From contig NC_045138.2 of assembly GCF_008831285.2 (NCBI RefSeq), forward strand, positions 1,997,143-2,061,142: a stretch of DNA of 64,000 bases, given 5' to 3'. The DNA comes from Nymphaea colorata. Taxonomy: Eukaryota; Streptophyta; Magnoliopsida; Nymphaeales; Nymphaeaceae. Every line of letters begins with the position of its first letter. Position 1 is the stretch's first letter. A program made the translations under genes and the position numbers. This document shows positions 62,078 to 64,000 of this stretch, piece by piece. The notes beneath the pieces were generated by a model, which had not been told where the DNA came from, made no database searches, and worked only from the letters and a program-made list of their open reading frames with translations.

Positions 62078-63275
62078 GGCCGTACCCCCGCACCCAAGCT
62101 TTTTAAAAATAGTCAGTACCTGTACTCGCACCGGCACCCGTACCCGTACCTATGTGACAGATCAGAAGCTGTTTTAAAATATAAGATTAATAAAGGATAG
62201 TGTTGTGTTCAAAGTTCAAACATGAGTATGGATCTGTAATTTAATTGTTTTTGTGTTTGCAATCACGTCCCTTGGCAAACCTGAAAATTGTTTCTTTTAT
62301 GAACACTATCGTGCTATCTCTATTCATTTGGCAGTGATAGATGTTGAGGGAAAATTATATCTACAATCTGCTGGAGTGATGCGTCTGAGGCCTTGAAATT
62401 CATGGGAACTTTTTAGAGTTATAGTTCAGGCCTTTGCACAATTGTGTTTCCTAGTAATTTTAACTATATTCCTTGGCAATGTTAGCCCTTTGCTGAGTAC
62501 TTGTAAGGGTTCAAACAGTTGGTGAAGGAAAACTGCTAAATATGAAGTTGCCTACACAAGTAATGTATTGTGTAAACTGTGTGCATTTGATCATGTGTGC
62601 ATTCAAGTTGGCACTGTGCTTTATTTTGCGGTTGTGATCAATCCGGAGTAGATTTTTAAACCTGAAGTGATGCTAAACCAGGGTGGTTCTACCGAGACTT
62701 TAATACCGAAGGGATATGCTTTTTCTGTTTGTGCTCTTGTACCTTTGGCATAGTTTGGGAAACAGCCTGGTGAAAGTTATATTGCTAAGTGTGGTGGTAT
62801 GATGTGTGCATGCATGTTTTTCTATCCTTGGTCAACTATTTGTGTGCTCTTTATTTTGATGGCAGTAGTTACATTTCATTTGTCGGTTGACCTGAACCTA
62901 GCTCAAGTGTGATTTCAGACTTGAGTTATTTCTGATTTTCCAATTAGGGAGTGGCACCAGAACACATTTATTTGTTTTAGCAATGCTATTTTTTTCTTTT
63001 GAAAACGTTGCATCACTCTGACGGATTGCATCTTTGATGTTGTAGACTGCAAGAAGTTCATGGAAATGGTTCAGGAAATCGCAGAATCCATGGGCAAGAA
63101 AGGAGTAGAGAACAAGGATGCTGCAGCTACTGCTGATCTTCTTGATAAGTTGTCTGTTGGTGGTGAAAAGAAGGAAGCTGAATCTAGCAGCAGCACTGCA
63201 CAAGAGAGTGAGAGCAAGCCATCTGAACCCGCCAAGGAAAAGGAAGCTGTTAAGGAGGCACAATCTGAGGACTAA
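57764..63275 (+). CDS. RANBP1: Ran-binding protein 1 (RanBP1), four exons
   Basis: RanBP1 binds Ran-GTP and helps RanGAP convert it after nuclear export, acting in the cytoplasm and at the nuclear envelope. Exons are 57764-57921, 58021-58172, 58281-58406 and 63046-63275, all with GT/AG borders and consistent phases, giving 666 nt and 221 residues, normal for plants. The N-terminus is acidic. The Ran-binding domain starts about residue 48, with [38 protein letters not shown] and LKICANHL in exon 2, and [20 protein letters not shown] and [10 protein letters not shown] in exon 3. Exon 4 completes it ([15 protein letters not shown]), then gives a Glu/Lys/Ser-rich tail ending QSED. Intron 3 is 4639 bp, much longer than the others, and has gained two MITEs. 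The start ATG is the first in a GC-rich leader and gives the expected acidic start. Confidence 0.95.
58407..60896. other. RanBP1 intron 3, first half
   Basis: AT-rich intron sequence. 59600-59760 has AAAGGGAAGGAAAGGGAGC-type purine repeats and a TTTGGTTG motif often seen in MITE debris, but no ends could be fixed. No exon is required here by the RanBP1 frame. Confidence 0.5.
60905..61403. mobile_element. hAT-type MITE in RanBP1 intron 3
   Basis: The left end TAGGGATGTACA pairs imperfectly with the right end TTTAACATCCTTA read in reverse. The flanks CAAGTGAA (60897-60904) and CATGTGAA (61404-61411) form an 8 bp target duplication with one change. The 499 bp body has no coding capacity and is rich in GAGCTCGAG-type subterminal motifs on both sides. 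Confidence 0.75.
61822..62159. mobile_element. Mutator-like MITE in RanBP1 intron 3
   Basis: The target duplication GATCAGAAGCT lies at 61811-61821 and 62160-62170. Inside, the left end has GTCACATGGGTAC and the right end is its near complement (GTACCTATGTGAC). The body has GTACCCGTACC-type short repeats and a TA microsatellite. The 11 bp duplication (9-11 bp is usual for Mutator-like elements) supports this class. Confidence 0.7.
62031..62074. repeat. TA microsatellite
   Basis: About 44 bp of (TA)n inside the Mutator-like MITE. Confidence 0.95.
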
Positions 63276-64000
63276 GAAAGGGGTAATTTTCCAGTCACTC
63301 TGGTTAAACATGCCTGCATTGTTTTATCTTTGTGATGCTGGCATTGCAGAGTCGGTATCGATGCGTCCATGGGTCAGTCAAAGGTTGGAGAGAGTCTGTG
63401 TGCTTTGGATTGTTGATTGGGGTTTTGTTTTGTGGCTTCGGTGCGGTCTGTGTAAGAGTTGTCTAGGGTCTGGGCGTTGTCGTCTCTTCTGTACTTCGCT
63501 CTTCCGAGTGAGATTTTTCTTCTGTTGGTGCTGTACCTGTTAATATGCTTTATTATTTTAGAAGGGCATTGGTTCAAAAGGCAATCCTTCGACCTTATAT
63601 GTGTGCCTTCTACTTGGTTCTATTTAATGTCAATTTTGCATGAGTGGATTGAATGGAATCGCAGCTGCAATGGAGTCGCAGCAGCGTTTCCACTTCCTGC
63701 ACAGGGGAATGCATACGGGAGCAGTAAGGGCAAGGGTACTCTAGCTTTGACGTTTTATCTGTGGGAACGTGACGAACAGTGCCTTCAGTTTCTGTTCTTG
63801 GGTCAGTTGGATCTAGGGTGTCTTGTTTCTGGCACCTCAGGAACGAGGCTTTGAGAGGGTTTTACGTTTTCCCATGAACGACAGAAACGAGGGCTGCGAA
63901 TGTGTCCGACAGCGAAACGTAATGGTCGCATTTTGGTTTGTTTTAGCATCCGCCAAACAATGAAACAACGGTCTTGAGAGGGCGTCATTGGGAGTGCAAC
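63276..64000 (+). other. RanBP1 3' flank and spacer
   Basis: The 3' untranslated region probably extends to about 63.6 kb: it is T-rich with AATATGCTTTATTATTTT at 63542. Beyond that, sequence to the window end is more GC-balanced. No gene is recognised in it. Confidence 0.45.

Overview
The window is nuclear DNA of a flowering plant. It carries intron-containing plant genes (an Aux/IAA auxin repressor and a RanBP1), plant-type Copia, LINE and hAT elements, AT-rich intergenic DNA and many GA and TA microsatellites. I cannot fix the lineage from sequence alone. No RNA genes or CRISPR arrays were seen.

Left part (1-22.8 kb): a five-exon Aux/IAA gene (966-7251, +). Its last two exons lie inside one arm of a large imperfect inverted duplication (arms about 6.6-12.7 and 18.8-22.8 kb). 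Arm 2 carries a second, antisense copy of Aux/IAA exons 4 and 5. Between and inside the arms is a small family I do not recognise: a 123-residue secreted protein rich in tryptophan and cysteine. It has two near-identical intact copies (15573-15944 and 19047-19418, both -), a 5'-truncated third copy (12050-12307, +), a copy of the locus from which the gene is missing (13496-13905), and a distant flank relic at 45.0-45.2 kb. A fragment of a DSS1/SEM1 gene (first exon) lies at 17.8 kb. This cluster is the best candidate for something undescribed.

Middle part (22.8-44 kb): repeat territory. It holds a long AT microsatellite, a tandem array of about 205 bp units, a decayed minus-strand LINE, and a plus-strand LINE in head-to-head orientation. 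The plus-strand LINE is split by a 5085 bp hAT element with 12 bp terminal repeats and an 8 bp target duplication. The LINE ORF1 has an exact-spacing RanBP2-type zinc finger. A short possible gene start lies near 40.4 kb.

Right-middle part (45-54.5 kb): a truncated Copia integrase fragment, then an internally deleted Copia element (47077-54437) with LTRs, primer binding site and polypurine tract. Its 3' end is split by a 1395 bp foreign LTR-like block, flanked by 832 bp direct repeats that look like a very long target duplication.

Right part (54.5-64 kb): AT-rich spacer, then a four-exon RanBP1 gene (57764-63275, +). Its 4.6 kb third intron hosts a hAT-type MITE and a Mutator-like MITE, each with recognisable terminal repeats and target duplications.

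All exon boundaries were inferred from reading frame, GT/AG sites and family knowledge. No alignments or searches were run, and identities quoted for repeats are by-eye estimates.
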